64,000 nt of DNA. It comes from Gorsachius magnificus. Its lineage: Eukaryota > Chordata > Aves > Pelecaniformes > Ardeidae. Below are positions 23,516 through 34,645 of the stretch, piece by piece; the first letter of the stretch is position 1, and each line of letters begins with the position of its first letter. Position numbers and translations under genes: made by a program. The notes beneath the pieces are model-generated. The model was not told where the DNA came from. It ran no database searches and worked only from the letters and a program-made list of their open reading frames with translations. The stretch lies in the NCBI GenBank assembly GCA_034008185.1, contig CM067081.1, forward strand, positions 150,008,258-150,072,257, written 5' to 3'.

Positions 23516-25059
23516 CCCAGAAAAGTGGAGATCAATTAGGGGTCTTTTGCAGGGTTATGCAGGACACGAATGGTTTGAACCCGATGATTTTATTTAGATG
23601 GAGAAGGCACATCGTCCCATTCCCAAACAAACTGGGATGAAAGCCAGCTCAGAGAAGCCCAGCTCTGAACAAAGCGAGATGAGGAAGATGCCTCCATGGG
23701 GAAGCACATACCGACCCCACTGCTGGGGTCCTGACACGGGCCAAAAGAGCCACCATCCCTTTAGAGATGGCCAGGGAGCTCCTCCACATGCCTGGTCTCC
23801 ATTTGGGAGCAACTGCAGCCAAAACGAAAACGGCTGTGGGCTGTAGCCGGATGAGGGGAGATTTCCTGATGCCCACTGCAGAGTAAATACTCAGAGCAAC
23901 CAGGGATGAGAGAACAAGGGACCCTCCAGTCCTGAGGGCTGTCCGGTCCCTTTCTGCGCAACCAGATTTAAAAATAAAACCTACAAGCGGGGAGAACTGG
24001 CTTGCCTGGGACCTCGAAAGAGCCAGCATCTGCCGGAGAGGGGGAGCGAGCAGCAAAACCACCAGCCCGAGGCAGCCAGGAAACGCTGCAGCAGGAGCCA
24101 GACCCACAGCTCAGCCACAAGAGAACAGGTCGGCTTAGGATGGATGAAGCCGGCTGGGGAGTTAAATTTAGTCAGGTAAACATACCAAGGGGAAGAGACA
24201 GGGTTCACATAGCCCTCACCATCCGCCACTGCCAGGCCCTGGAGAGGACCCCCCCCAAAAAACTGCTGGGGGGCTGTGGCAGCAGACTGGGGTACCCCAG
24301 AATAGGGCCATTGGGGGCAAGCAGGTGGGGGACATTTGCGTGGACATTTTTTTCCTCATTGTTTGCTCTGAGCACCTCCCCACCCGGCAGCGTCCCTGGG
24401 AAGTGGGAAAGCCACGGGGAGAAGCGTGCAGGACCCTGCAGCCTGAGGAGAGCTGCAGTCCCACGAGCCGGGTACGCATGCTCCATGGGGATGGCGCAAA
24501 GGAAAGGTACCAGGGAAAATCCCAACCAGAAACACGTGGGCCACAGTGTTGGCATAGCCATTTGGGTGCCAGAGCCCTGTGGAGCTCCCTTTCTGAGGGA
24601 AAAGGGGGTAGAAGAAGAGGCTTGGCAATTGCTCGTGACGCTTAATGGAAGAACAAGGAGTTACAGTTGAGCAAACTCAGCCAAACTCTAGCTTGAGTTA
24701 TCCAGGTGCCAGGGGCTGGAGGGGACACACAGCACTCCCTTCCCCACACTGCAGCCCCCCTGCAAGCCCTCAGGCCTCACTGCCCGTTTCACAGCTCCCA
24801 AGGAGTGGCTGTGCCATCCCAAGGCATGCAAGAGCATCCTCGCTTGGTGGAAACAGCTGTGCTGAAAAGCGACAGCCTGCCTCCAGCGACCCCATGGCTC
24901 TCCCCCATGCAGAGCCAGGGAAGGCTTGCCTAAGCTTGATCAAGGCCTAAGCCAAAGCTTGGGAGGGAGGCTCTGGTCTCATCTGTAATTCTGTCCAGCC
25001 AGTTATCTCCGCAGTGACCCCAAGAACTCACTCTTCAGGAAAGCATCTTTTCCAAAATG

Positions 25060-25350
25060 ACACTCGGGCTTTATTTGAAGGTTATAAGAGCTGGAAAAGC
25101 TAACATTGCCTTTGGTCGGCTGTTCCAATGGTTCATCACCCTGCTGCTAAAACCACTGCCTGTTTCTAACATGAGTGCATACAGCTTAAAAGCCCGGCCG
25201 TGTGCTTTAAGTTCTCCTCTTGAATTAGAAAGCTCTCCAAGCACCAGCTACCCTCAGCGCCGCTGGAAGCGCTCAGGTATCGCACCACGCTACCTCTTAA
25301 TTTTCTTTCTGAAATGCTACCTATGTCCACATTCCTTAAATCTCCCATGA
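25060..25350 (-). mobile_element. Probable ancient CR1/L3-type LINE relic, antisense
   Basis: The plus strand contains CTGTTCCAATGGTTCATCAC followed by CCTGCTGCTAAAACCACTGC. This parallels the antisense CR1 segment 'cgttccagtgtttcaccaccctcactgtaaagaatttcttcc'. A further block near 25260-25310 fits the antisense 'cctcagccttctcttct' region poorly. Similarity is by eye only and boundaries are approximate. Confidence 0.45.
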
Positions 25351-27816
25351 GAAAAGGATTTTTTCCAGTCCAGGAAAAATTCCTGTGACTCTTCTCTGTG
25401 CTGCCTTCAGTTTTAATGAAGTCTGTATGCCTTTTTCCAGCAAGCGAAGGTCCCTTTCTCTGCAAAAAATAGAAGCAGATCACGGATGGCCTGGTCTTAC
25501 ATGACAACATGCCTTGGCCATCCGCATCCCGATTTTAAAAGTACTGTGTTTAAAAGTCTCTCTGAAATGCTTATTGTGTGTGTGTCCAATTAATTTGGAA
25601 ATGATGAAACGGTTTTCACTTGAACTTTGATCAGCCATTAGAAAAAAGAATAGAAACTATTTATATTCATTTAAATGCAGTCATGCAGTTTTCAGAAAAG
25701 AACTGGTTTCCCTGCACGCCTTGAAAACCAAACCCAACAACTTCAGGACAAAAGACTCAAGATCTGAAGCAGACCAGAAACAGCAAGGCCTACTGGGCTA
25801 GAGAAAGGAACAAATAGCATTAAGGGTGACTGTACTGATTTACTAATTTTTTTTAATTTCACAATATTTGACCTCTTCCTTGAAGTCCAAGCTCCTGGAG
25901 ACTGTGCTATACAAGAATGCGAATTTTTCTTTAAAAAGGCATGTTCCTAGTCTTCGCAGAGTAAGTCTGGAAAATACCGTTGAGACATACCTTACGACCT
26001 GAAAAAAACCCAGGACCCCCCAACTTTTCAGACACAGCTCTTTCAAAACTTCTTTTTTTTTTTTTTTTTTTTTTTCAACTGACATCATGATTTCTGGCAG
26101 ACTGGGAGGAAAGGGGCTGAGAGAGAAGACTTCTCAGGGCCAGGAGCCCACAGCCACGATTTCAGGTTCAGCTTGCCACAAACAGAGGTTGGTCACACAT
26201 GGAAGGACACTTTTGTTGTACCTGCACTAGAGACAGGGGAAAGGACACAGGGGCTGCTTACAGCTACTGAGAGGAGAGGTGTGCTAATACTGAAGGCACA
26301 GGGAGCAAGGGAGGGACTCCTTTCCAAAAGGGAGGAATCTCTCACAGACACTCCTGGGCACAGAAACGTGAGCGGGCGATGGAGCCTGGGAGCAGAGGAA
26401 ACCCACGGCTGGAGCGGGGCCAGCTCACCGCTCCCACTCTGCCTCCTACCCCTCACTGGCACTTCAACCTCATGCTTTTTTCCTTCATATACTTGGCTAA
26501 TTTCCTTAAAGAAGGAGGAAAAAAAATGAGTATTTGGGCTAGCTTTGCTGCCACACGTGGTCACGTATCCCATACGTTGGATGCTTGGGGTAAAAAAATT
26601 CCACCTGAATTCCTGCAGTCAGTCCCCAACCTTCACCTTGGATAAACCCAGGTGTCCACGCATTAGACATGGTTTAAGAGGAATCTGTCTCTCCTGCCAA
26701 CTTTGAGAAAGCCCACTTCTTTCTCCTTTGGGAAGAGGAGCATGTACCAGGCTTGGTTCTGCTTTTAAAACAGCATCTGTGCATGTGACGGAAGACGGGC
26801 ACCTGCAGGTTAAACCTGCCACCACCAGAAAAAGCGGTCGCGTCAGCTTACGTGTCAATACCCAGCGGCGCAATGCATTGGTACCCCCCCCTGCAGATCT
26901 CCCACCTGCAGGGAAGGGTGGGGAAGGCCTATGAGATACACACGAGCCAGGCACGGTAGAAAGCTCTGAAGGGACAGACGGACGAAGATAAGCATAAAGG
27001 AAGGAGATGCCTTGTCCACCCATTAATACGTGTGTGCCCAAGGCTGTGCAGACACAAAAGCCCAAATAAAGGACAACAGGAAAGAGCCCTTGATGTGTAG
27101 GCAGACAAGGAGGCATCAGTGGAAAAGAGTCCACATACGCAGGGGAATTGTGGTAGAGTGGGTTATATCCAAAACGTCCAGGTACACACAAAGAATGGGA
27201 TGCACGTGCACCTGAGTTTTTGGCTATGAAGAAAATGAAGTGAGAACATAAATGCCCATACATGTGTGGGAAATAGCTCTGTCACAAAAAAAAAAAACCC
27301 CAAACAAAAAACCAACTCCAAAGATGACCAGGTGAGTACGCGGGTGCCGGCAGCAGAGCCAGGGTAACAACACACACACACTGGGAAGCGCAGGCAGGAG
27401 AGCATTAAGAGGCAGGCAAAAGTTGGACAGAGAGTCTGACGGGGATGCTCGTCTGGTGACAGAGTAAAAGTACGAAAAGCATGGGGCAAAGTGCGTGACA
27501 GCACACAAAAATATGTTTGGGGAAGTAATTTTACGCATTCCGCTAAGGGAAGTGTTGCACCATTATTCCCAGAAAACCCCCCAAATTTCATAAAGCAGCA
27601 CATTTATTAGGAACATAACTGGAATGCTCATGCCCTGGTACCGCGAGACCAGGCACACCGTTTGCTACTCGCCTGCGTTTCCACACGCACGAGCACTTTC
27701 TCCCACGCCACGTGCCATGGCCCACGACGGCGCACCGCGGGCACGTGGGTGAGAAGGACAGCACGGGCAGGGGGCTCGGGGGCTCTGGGGACAGCCGCTG
27801 CCCTCACGCTCACGGG

Positions 27817-28065
27817 AAGGGCCCTCATCCGAGCGTAACGCCTCTCCGCTCATAGTAACGTCCATCTTACCGGAGCAACATCTGCTTTGCCAAACTCACA
27901 TCCGTCGTGTCCGAGGAAAATCTGTTTTAGCGGCTCAACGTCCGCCACCCCGGAGGAGCATCCATCCCTCGCACCCCAGCCAGAGAACAGCCCCTCACGA
28001 CCGGGCAGCGCCTCTCCCGCCAGAGCAGGGCTCTCCCACCGCAGTAACTCCGCCAAGGCCACCCC
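27817..28065. repeat. Degenerate tandem array with exact 20-bp period at the edge of the CpG island
   Basis: Eight consecutive 20-bp units begin at 27817, 27837, 27857, 27877, 27897, 27917, 27937 and 27957. A 9-bp interruption follows (27977-27985), then four more units at 27986, 28006, 28026 and 28046. Examples are AACGTCCATCTTACCGGAGC at 27857, AACGTCCGCCACCCCGGAGG at 27937 and AACAGCCCCTCACGACCGGG at 27986. Units share an AACRTCY-like start and a CCGGAG-like end but are individually diverged, so the array looks old. A period of 20 is not a multiple of three, which argues against a protein repeat. Confidence 0.75.
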
Positions 28066-28521
28066 GGGGCCCCGCAACCGGCCCTAGCCCCGAGCCCCAG
28101 TCGCCCCGCCGCTGCCCCGTGTCGCGGGGATGCTCCCCGCGGCTGCCGCCCGGCAGCCGCCGCGGCTCGGCCCCCCGGCAGCCGCGGCCCCCGACGGCTC
28201 CTTCCCCCGGCCGGCCGCCCGCCGCGGGGGCTCCGCGCAGCCCGGACCGCCCCACCCGCCGTCCCCCCCAGCCCCTGCCCGCCCCGACCAGCGACCGTAA
28301 CGGGACGGCGGCGCCCCCGGGCCGCGCTGCCGGGGGTCGGCGGCGAAGGGCGGCCGTGCCCCGCGGCTGGGAGCAAGCGGCGACCGCCCGGCGCTGCCCG
28401 CGCTCTTCCCGCCCCTTCGGGGACCGCCCGGGGAGGCGTCCCGCCCCGGGACGAGCCCGGGGAGCCGCTGCCGCCGCCCGGCACGGCGAAACGCCTCCTG
28501 CCCCCCGGCCTCCTCCTCCCC

Positions 28522-28541
28522 CCGCCGCCGCCGCCGCCGCC
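28522..28541 (+). repeat. (CCG)n triplet run in the CpG island
   Basis: About seven CCG triplets lie inside the putative first exon/promoter region. A second triplet run of opposite polarity (GGC/CGG) lies at 28603-28621, just before the plus-strand donor. Such runs are common in vertebrate 5' UTRs and can be length-polymorphic. Confidence 0.85.
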
Positions 28542-28602
28542 CTCCCCGCCGCCGTGGGCCGGGGCCGCCCCCTACCTGCATCTCCCGGGCGCCGCGTCCC
28601 CG

Positions 28603-28621
28603 GGCGGCGGCGGCGGCGGCA
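28603..28621 (+). repeat. (GGC)n triplet run
   Basis: About six GGC triplets lie immediately before the GTGAGC donor at 28623. Together with the CCG run 60 bp upstream it could form a hairpin in the single strand. Confidence 0.85.
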
Positions 28622-28624
28622 GGT
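28622..28624 (+). other. Alternative candidate splice donor on the plus strand
   Basis: The CAG|GTGAGC sequence directly after a CGG triplet run is a strong consensus donor. It would end a plus-strand first exon inside the CpG island. No matching downstream coding exon was recognised on the plus strand. Confidence 0.3.
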
Positions 28625-29054
28625 GAGCGGGCGCCCGCGGCGGGCACGGGGGCTCCGCGCCCCCCTCCGCGGCGTCGCGGCGGCCGGAGACCGCGAGGGG
28701 ACGCACCTGCCCCGGGGGCCGCGGCCCCGTCTCCGCGCCGGGCCGAGCCCCCCGCCGGCTGCAAGAGGGGAGCGGGAGGAGGCTGCCGGCGTTGCCCTCC
28801 CCGTCGCCGCGGCGGCGCTGGGCTCCGGGAACGGCGGCACCGAGGGCGACTCGGCCGGCCGAAGTTGGCGGCGGCGGCGAGTGCCGGGCCCGGGAGGTGC
28901 CGGCGGATCCCGGGGGCTCCGGCCGCCTCCGCCCCGCCTCCCCCCGCCCCGCGCCCGCCCCCCGCGCCCTGCGCCCGCCCCGCCGCGGGCACCGCCGCCG
29001 CCGCCGGGCCGGGCTCACTGGAGGGGGCGCGGCGGCCTCCCCCGCCGGGCGGCC

Positions 29055-29072
29055 CTGGGGCGGGGCGGGGCC
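29055..29072. promoter_or_regulatory. GC-box (Sp1-type) cluster
   Basis: Two overlapping GGGGCGGGGC cores lie within the CpG island. A G13 run follows at about 29088-29100. GC boxes of this kind are typical of TATA-less promoters. Confidence 0.5.
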
Positions 29073-29200
29073 GCTGCCGGGCCGGCCCGGGGGGGGGGGG
29101 TTCCCCCGGCCCCGCGCCCCTCCGGCCCCTGCCGACCCCCCGGCCCGTGCCGGGCAGCGCAGCCCCCGCGGGGGCTCTCAGTCACTCGTGGGTCGCTCCC

Positions 29201-32200
29201 AGAGCACCTCCGCAGCGGTCGTGGTCGCTCCTGTCCCGCTCCACGCTTCTCGCCGTGGGCGCTCACGGGCACCCTGCCCCTGTGGGCCCTGGCCCGCGGG
29301 CCAGCGTGCTGGAAGGCAAAGCCCCCCCGGCGTGGGCAGCGGGGTTTCTGGCTCTGGCCAGAGGAGGAGTTTTGCCCTGGTGACCTGCTCCTTCACCTGA
29401 CCCGGGATCTTTGGCATCTGTATCCCAGTGCAGACAGGGGTGGGTTGCAGGGAAGGTGGGAATGAGACAAAGCCTGGTTGGGGGGAACGCTGTTAAACAG
29501 GGCTGGCAAAGTTTGGCAGAGGAGGCAGCGTGCAGCTTGCATGGAGCTCTTGATGGGGCTGGCCCTCAACAGGCACATTCACCCCTTGCCTGCAACACCA
29601 GGAATCACACCGGGGGCTCTCCCCCGCCTCCCCTCACATAAAACTTTGCAGATTCACGGCCAGATCCCGTTCTCACTTTCCCTGGCAGAAGTAGGGAGTA
29701 GCCGCACAGGCATTAGCAGGATCCCTGCAAATTCATATTTGGTGTAGCTGAGAGCAGCGCCTAGTCCTTGGGAGCATTGGACATCTCAGAGCTTGGAGGC
29801 AGGATTTACATGCCCGGCCTCTGAGCTTGGTGGCAGCTCTGCAGCAGCCGATGAGGCCAGGATTTACACTTGCTGTGTCGGGATCCCCATCTCTGGGCCC
29901 CACAGCATCAGGCATCCAAAGTCTCCGTGCGGCGGGAGCCGCAGAGCCACGCGCGCAGTGCAAGGAGCGCCTTGTGCAGCTCCTGCACATGCACAGCTGC
30001 ACGCAGATGAGGATTCGAAGTGAGTTACATCAGGGAGGCATTTCCCCCCCCGCGCCCCCCCCCCCCCCCCCCGAATTACTCACATTTGTACCAGGTTGGG
30101 ACTTCGTGCAGCTTGAGGCACGCACCCCTATGCGAGCGCCTGGTTTCAAACAGCTCTGAGTTCAGGTTCAGAGTGGGAATACTCTCGTGAGCATTTTTAG
30201 AGGAGCAGGTAAGTGTTTGAATACAGGCTACACGGTACAAATAATTGAAGGCTCCGAGTATCTTAATTTATGACCCACTATTCCAATGTTTCCCATCGCT
30301 GCGGTCATTAACGATGCTTTCTTTTAATGGGAATAGGAGATAGAGGAGGTACAGCTGGAGGTAAATAGTAACCCAGTGTTTGTGGTAGGAAATAAGGAGC
30401 CATTGTCCTCAGCACTATGTAACCAGAAAGATAATAGTTGGTACAGCAAATACCAACTAATTAGAGGGCAAAGGCAGTCTTCAAATTGCAGCTGGCTGCA
30501 GGCAATTTTAGGTGCCAGCTTTTTTGCTCGGAGGTAAAGAAGCCTGTTTACCATACGGGCTGTTGTTCCCTGCTTAGCTGTCGAACTTCTAACTTGCATG
30601 TTCAGGCTGCAGAGGGCAGGGGTGGGATGCGCCTTTCGGGACCTAGCAAAAGCCAGGGTGCCCTCCTGGGACTTGGAGGTGTGAGGGGGAGTGTCACAGA
30701 CCTGAGGCTTGGTAAGAAATTGCCTCGCCTGGCGAGTAATGCGCTTTTCCACTTTTGGCGTTACAAAGGACAGCTGGCCACAATGGGTGAGATCCTCATC
30801 GGTCCTCACGGGAATCCTCCTGGTCCTGGCACTGCTTCACACCCCGAGATGGTGTCTTACATCAGGGTTAGAGGTGGCAGAAGGGGAAGGCAGGGCCGCT
30901 GTAGGACCAACAGCAGAGACGGATGAGCAGGATGGGATACAGGTGTTCCTTAAAACCTCCAGCTATGAGCTGTGTGGATTATTCAGAAAAAATCCCAGTT
31001 TATTGAAAGACCATGCTGGCTTCAGTGTAGTCCATGAGGCAGATGGCGCTTCCTGCAGCTTTAATCCTTCCTTGCTGTCTCCACTCCTGCTTTGGTGGGA
31101 CAAGAAGAGGCATTGGGAGGCATGCAGGCATCTGTCAGTCCCATGGTGGTGCTGGGTGCCAGGAAGGGCAGGAGGGACAGCTGGGGGTGTGCACCTGAGC
31201 ATTGGGTGGGAGTGGGCACCTGGCTAGCTGCTTGAAGGGCTGGAGAAGAGGCAAGAGGTCCTCAGCCAGCAGTAACGAGGTGTGTGGTCCATCTGGGCCC
31301 CCTCCTGGGTGGTGTCTCACAAGGGGGAAGACTTAGCACTCCTGCCAGCGCAGAGCACAAAACCCACATGTGTTGGTCGTGGTGCTTGTGTGGGTGGGCG
31401 AGGACAGGAGACCACCTATTGCTTTACCTCACTTTGTCCTCTCTGCTGAAATGTCTTTGTTGTTTTTCTCTTGGTTGCCATCTTTTCTTCTAGTTTCCCC
31501 CACAAGTTTGCTTTATCCTCCACCAAAACAGTGACCCATGTATAGCACACCATAGTTACTGTCCACTGAAGCTGTTCCTCCATCTACAGAGGAGGATGGA
31601 CGAGGAAAGGGCACCTGTACTCGGCCAGGGGTGAGCCTCACCAGGTACCAGGGGCACCAGCTGCCAGTAGGAGGGGCTCCTGTTTACTCTCAGCTGCTGA
31701 AGATGTCATCCAGATGTGCTTTAGAAGATGTCCTGATATGATTAAGCCTCGCTGATTTAATAAGGAGCAGTGTCCACAACTGAAACTGGACTTTACTCTG
31801 CAACCAGAGTCTCAGATGTGACTAATACCGGTGGGAGACACTGTCACAGCACTCCCCAGGGAAGATGCCACATCTGATCCGTTGCAAAAAAGTAGCTTAA
31901 CCCAGGCAGCCCCCATGAACACCACAAGCCGTTTTACTTCTCTTCATCTTGCAGAAACATTCCTATGGCTCCAGTCACACTCACTCTCTTCCTTCTCGCC
32001 TGCCACAGAAATGGCTGTCGTGTGTCTCACCTGGCTGGCCTCTGCTGCTGGTGAGCAGGAAGAGGGTGGGGGAGTGCTCAAACTTTCTGAGATGTGGAAA
32101 TACTCAGTTCACTTGGCAGAGAAGAAGAGCAATTTAAAATGTATAAGGAACGTAAGTCCCTCACAGTTAATGGCATGACCCTGCAGGACAGACTCAGCAG

Positions 32201-32899
32201 TAGGAGACCGTATCACTAGAAAGCGAGCCACGTGGCTCCAACTTTCCTAGGCGTAGGCCCAGCATAGTAGCATTTCCATGATGCTCATAAACTCTGATCT
32301 CTTGGGAAGATTCTTCCATCCCTGTTGCATCTGCACAATAAGCTTCCCCCTGGTCAGCTGGTCCTGTGTCCTCTCCACATGCATTGCAGAGCTGAGGCTG
32401 AGATGATGCCTATTCTGTGATAGCTTTCAAGGAGTACCTGCTACTCCTCACCATGCTTCTTTCATTGGGATGGACCTTTTTTTTTGTCCTTTCATTACCG
32501 CTCGGCCCACATTCCTGTGCTGGGATTAGTAGCAGTAGTAAGAGCAAGTCAAAAGGAGTGGATTTGTTGTGAGGAACTGGACAAGTTTCCAGCAGTGAGA
32601 TTTTTATGAGTCAAGGTGGAATTTATGGAATCAAAATCTGGAAATGGGAAAAAAAAAAAATAAATCTTGAGCTCCTGCCAAAGGAGGGCTTGTTCCAGAC
32701 GAGTTACCTGATCTGACCTGCCTTACAGGTGTGAAAACCTCCATTGACCCACCCCCATGTTCTCTACCTGCCCCTGCAAACACCAAAGAAAACCAACACC
32801 TTATTCCCAGCCGCTGCCCTCGTGGGAAGCAGCCAGTTTCCTTGAGGCATAAAGCTCATGACCTGAGAATCTGTGGCACTCCACAAAAGGAAATATAGG
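29201..32899. other. Non-coding, no gene recognised
   Basis: Sequence to the right of the CpG island. If the plus-strand donor at 28622 is used, this would be its first intron. Open frames at 30324-30809 (minus) and 30709-31227 (plus) overlap each other and look like chance frames. Confidence 0.5.
30044..30072 (+). repeat. Poly-C tract
   Basis: C8, a GCG interruption and then C18 form the tract. A second pure C14 tract lies at 37041-37054. Both give G-rich minus strands able to form G-quadruplexes. Confidence 0.95.
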
Positions 32900-33131
32900 C
32901 TAAACTTCTGAAACATTTCCTAATGTTGACGTCTTTCAAGCGGTGGAATCGTCTCCCCAGGGACACGTGGATGCTCTGCTCCTTGAGTCAGGGAGACAGG
33001 ACCAGACAATGCACAGGGAGATGTTTTGTTGGGAACCTTCCTGCCCCCGTCCCCGAGAGAGACAACGAGGGGGGAGAGAGGAAATAAATTAGATGACTTG
33101 AATCATTTCCAGCTCTAATTGCTATGATCTT
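32900..33131 (+). mobile_element. Old, diverged CR1-like LINE relic
   Basis: The segment GGTGGAATCGTCTCCCCAGG resembles the conserved 'ggaatcgtctcccaaggga' part of CR1 pol. The segment TTAGATGACTTGAATCATTT, followed by CCAGCTCTAATTGCTATGAT, resembles the CR1 3' UTR 'agatgacctcttgaggtcccttccagccctatttctatgat'. Divergence is high, so the copy is much older than those at 10.3 and 21.6 kb. Confidence 0.6.
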
Positions 33132-34439
33132 GCAGTAGTTTTCCCAGCCCCAAGTATAACATTAACCATCGAAGCACGATTTCACCCACGGTCAATTAAA
33201 CCAGGATTAATCTAGCCTGACATCACCAAGTAAAATCCATCCTGGACTCACGGACACCCTGCTGAGAAGAGACAGGAGCCAGGCAGGGGCTCCATGGGAC
33301 TGGCAGAAGCTGCTGCCTTTGGAGGTGGACATCTCCGAGTATGTTATTCCCCCTCCGCTGGCACAGGGCACAAAGGGCCATGCAGCAGCTTTAGGGGGTG
33401 TGTTTGCCTTTCCTCACCTCGGTGATGCACGGGTAGGGTCCCTGGGAAGAATCCCCCTGCCTGGACTGTGCTGCTGGCTGGGGGGCTGCTCCAGAGGTCA
33501 GGTGGAGACAGCCAGCTGTGCTCGCTGGTGTGTGCCTCCCTGCAAGATGGCAGGCTACCTCTTCACGTTCCGTGGCTACAAATGTTATCCTCTGTCTGGT
33601 TTGCCTCTGCCCTCCTGGTCCTCTGAAGCGCAGCTCTGGGGAGGCCATCAGGGATTCAGTGTCCGGAGCTGCATTTCTGAACATCGAGCTCCGCAGGGTG
33701 GAGGGTGCATCTGGGTACGGATCTCCTACGGCTGCAGCCTGCCTCCTTGCAACTCCTTTCTCTTCCTCCCTGGTCCTTGAACAAAGGGGCAAACTGAGCC
33801 ATGTACTAGGTTTTGAATACCAAGAAATCAAATAACGAGAAACCCTTGTGTAGACACAAGGATTTAAAGGACATGGCAGTAACCAGACGGACCTGGCGGC
33901 TGCGGTGGGGTGAAGTCCTGACTTGCCTGGCTCCACGTAACTCGGCAGCGAGGCTGGGGAGAGCATGCAGAGTTCATGCCTCCTCGTTTAGCCTTTAATC
34001 ATTAGACAGGCGCTCCCGACAGCGGGCTCTGTGGGCTGAGCGAGTTAAACTGTAACTGCCCTCCTCAGCGGCCCCCAGCGAGGGGCAGGACCAGCCTCCC
34101 ACCCAGGTCCCACCAGCTCTCACTGCTGGCTTGGGCAGGGACGTGGGGTTTTGGCCCCGACCGCTGGCTGGTGTGGGGGGAGCTGCCCCAGGTCCCCATG
34201 GTGGCCGTGGGGATGGTCCAGGACCCTGTTAGGTTTTGTCCCATGGAGTTGGGAGAGCTTCCCCATGGCACTGCCAGGCAAGGGGGGCAGGAGATGCCCC
34301 CCGGGGCCTTCCCAGGGCACTGAGCCCCATGCCCTGCCACTGGTAAGGACCAGGGCTACATGGTTTGGGGAGGTGTGGGGCCACGGCCATAGCCAGACGG
34401 TGAGGTAATCTGCCCCCCAACTCCCCTCCTCTCAGACCA
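33132..34439. other. Non-coding, no gene recognised
   Basis: GC-moderate sequence with overlapping open frames on both strands (for example 33391-33966 minus, 191 codons), none carrying a recognisable motif or splice pair. Confidence 0.5.
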
Positions 34440-34645
34440 AGTCTCTTGGTCTTTTCTACTTGGCTTAAACCCCAAGGCGAAGAGTTGTACATCCTTTCCA
34501 AAATTTTTATCGGCATGAATTATGACAACTCTGGATATTCTTATTGTCTGTTCGAATGGACGATCCCATTCTAAAGTCTTACTTAATTCTTGGCCTCAAC
34601 TGCTTCCTGTGGTAACGAGCTCCACAGAGTAATTAAACATGCTCT
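34440..34645 (-). mobile_element. Probable ancient LINE relic (CR1/L3 type), antisense
   Basis: TTCCTGTGGTAACGAGCTCC, followed by ACAGAGTAATTA, matches a motif common to old antisense LINE relics in amniotes ('cctgtggcaacgagttccacaggttaatta'). The preceding block (GTTGTACATCCTTTCC and ATTTTTATCGGCATG) may belong to the same element. Divergence is high and edges are uncertain. Confidence 0.45.

Larger units (their letters stand above)
22104..27816. other. Non-coding apart from old repeat relics
   Basis: Beyond the SINE-like relic (23.4 kb) and the LINE-like relic (25.1 kb), I see only chance open frames. The longest are a 222-codon plus frame at 24002-24670 and a 214-codon minus frame at 26619-27263. 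They have Pro/Arg/Gly-rich, low-conservation text and overlap long frames on the opposite strand. Confidence 0.55.
28576..29000 (-). other. Candidate first exon on the minus strand (right edge approximate)
   Basis: The exon would end at 28576 with ATGCAG immediately before a GTAGGG donor, so a Met-Gln start could sit at the very end of exon 1 with a phase-0 junction. The ATG has a G at -3. The same frame stays open upstream for hundreds of bases, so the real start, if coding, is undetermined. GC boxes near 29.06 kb would sit just upstream of the transcription start. The competing plus-strand donor at 28622 would need an overlapping exon, so probably only one of the two is used. The right edge is a guess. 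Confidence 0.35.
28000..29200. promoter_or_regulatory. CpG island, likely promoter and first exon of an unidentified gene
   Basis: About 1.2 kb of extremely GC-rich sequence is dense in CpG, in sharp contrast to both flanks. It contains GC-box clusters (GGGGCGGGGCGGGG around 29056-29070) and CGG/CCG triplet runs. Very long open frames are present in several frames on both strands because stop codons are rare in such sequence; none has a recognisable protein signature. Two good splice donors lie within 50 bp of each other: a plus-strand GGCAG|GTGAGC (exon end 28622) and a minus-strand ATGCAG|GTAGGG (exon end 28576). The GC boxes lie to the right of the minus-strand donor, which slightly favours a minus-strand transcript starting near 29.0 kb and running left. 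I found no recognisable downstream coding exon on either side. Confidence 0.8.

Noticed and set aside
24002..24670. 222-codon plus-strand open frame
   Set aside because: Overlapped by long minus-strand frames. Its composition is low in conserved patterns and it has no supporting splice sites or family resemblance.
26619..27263. 214-codon minus-strand open frame
   Set aside because: Cys/Ser/Pro-rich text without domain signature. It is most likely a chance frame.
28119..29465. 448-codon open frame (plus) and 281- and 302-codon frames (minus) in the CpG island
   Set aside because: Stop codons are rare in extreme GC sequence. All three overlap one another, are almost entirely Pro/Arg/Gly/Ala and carry no recognisable motif.
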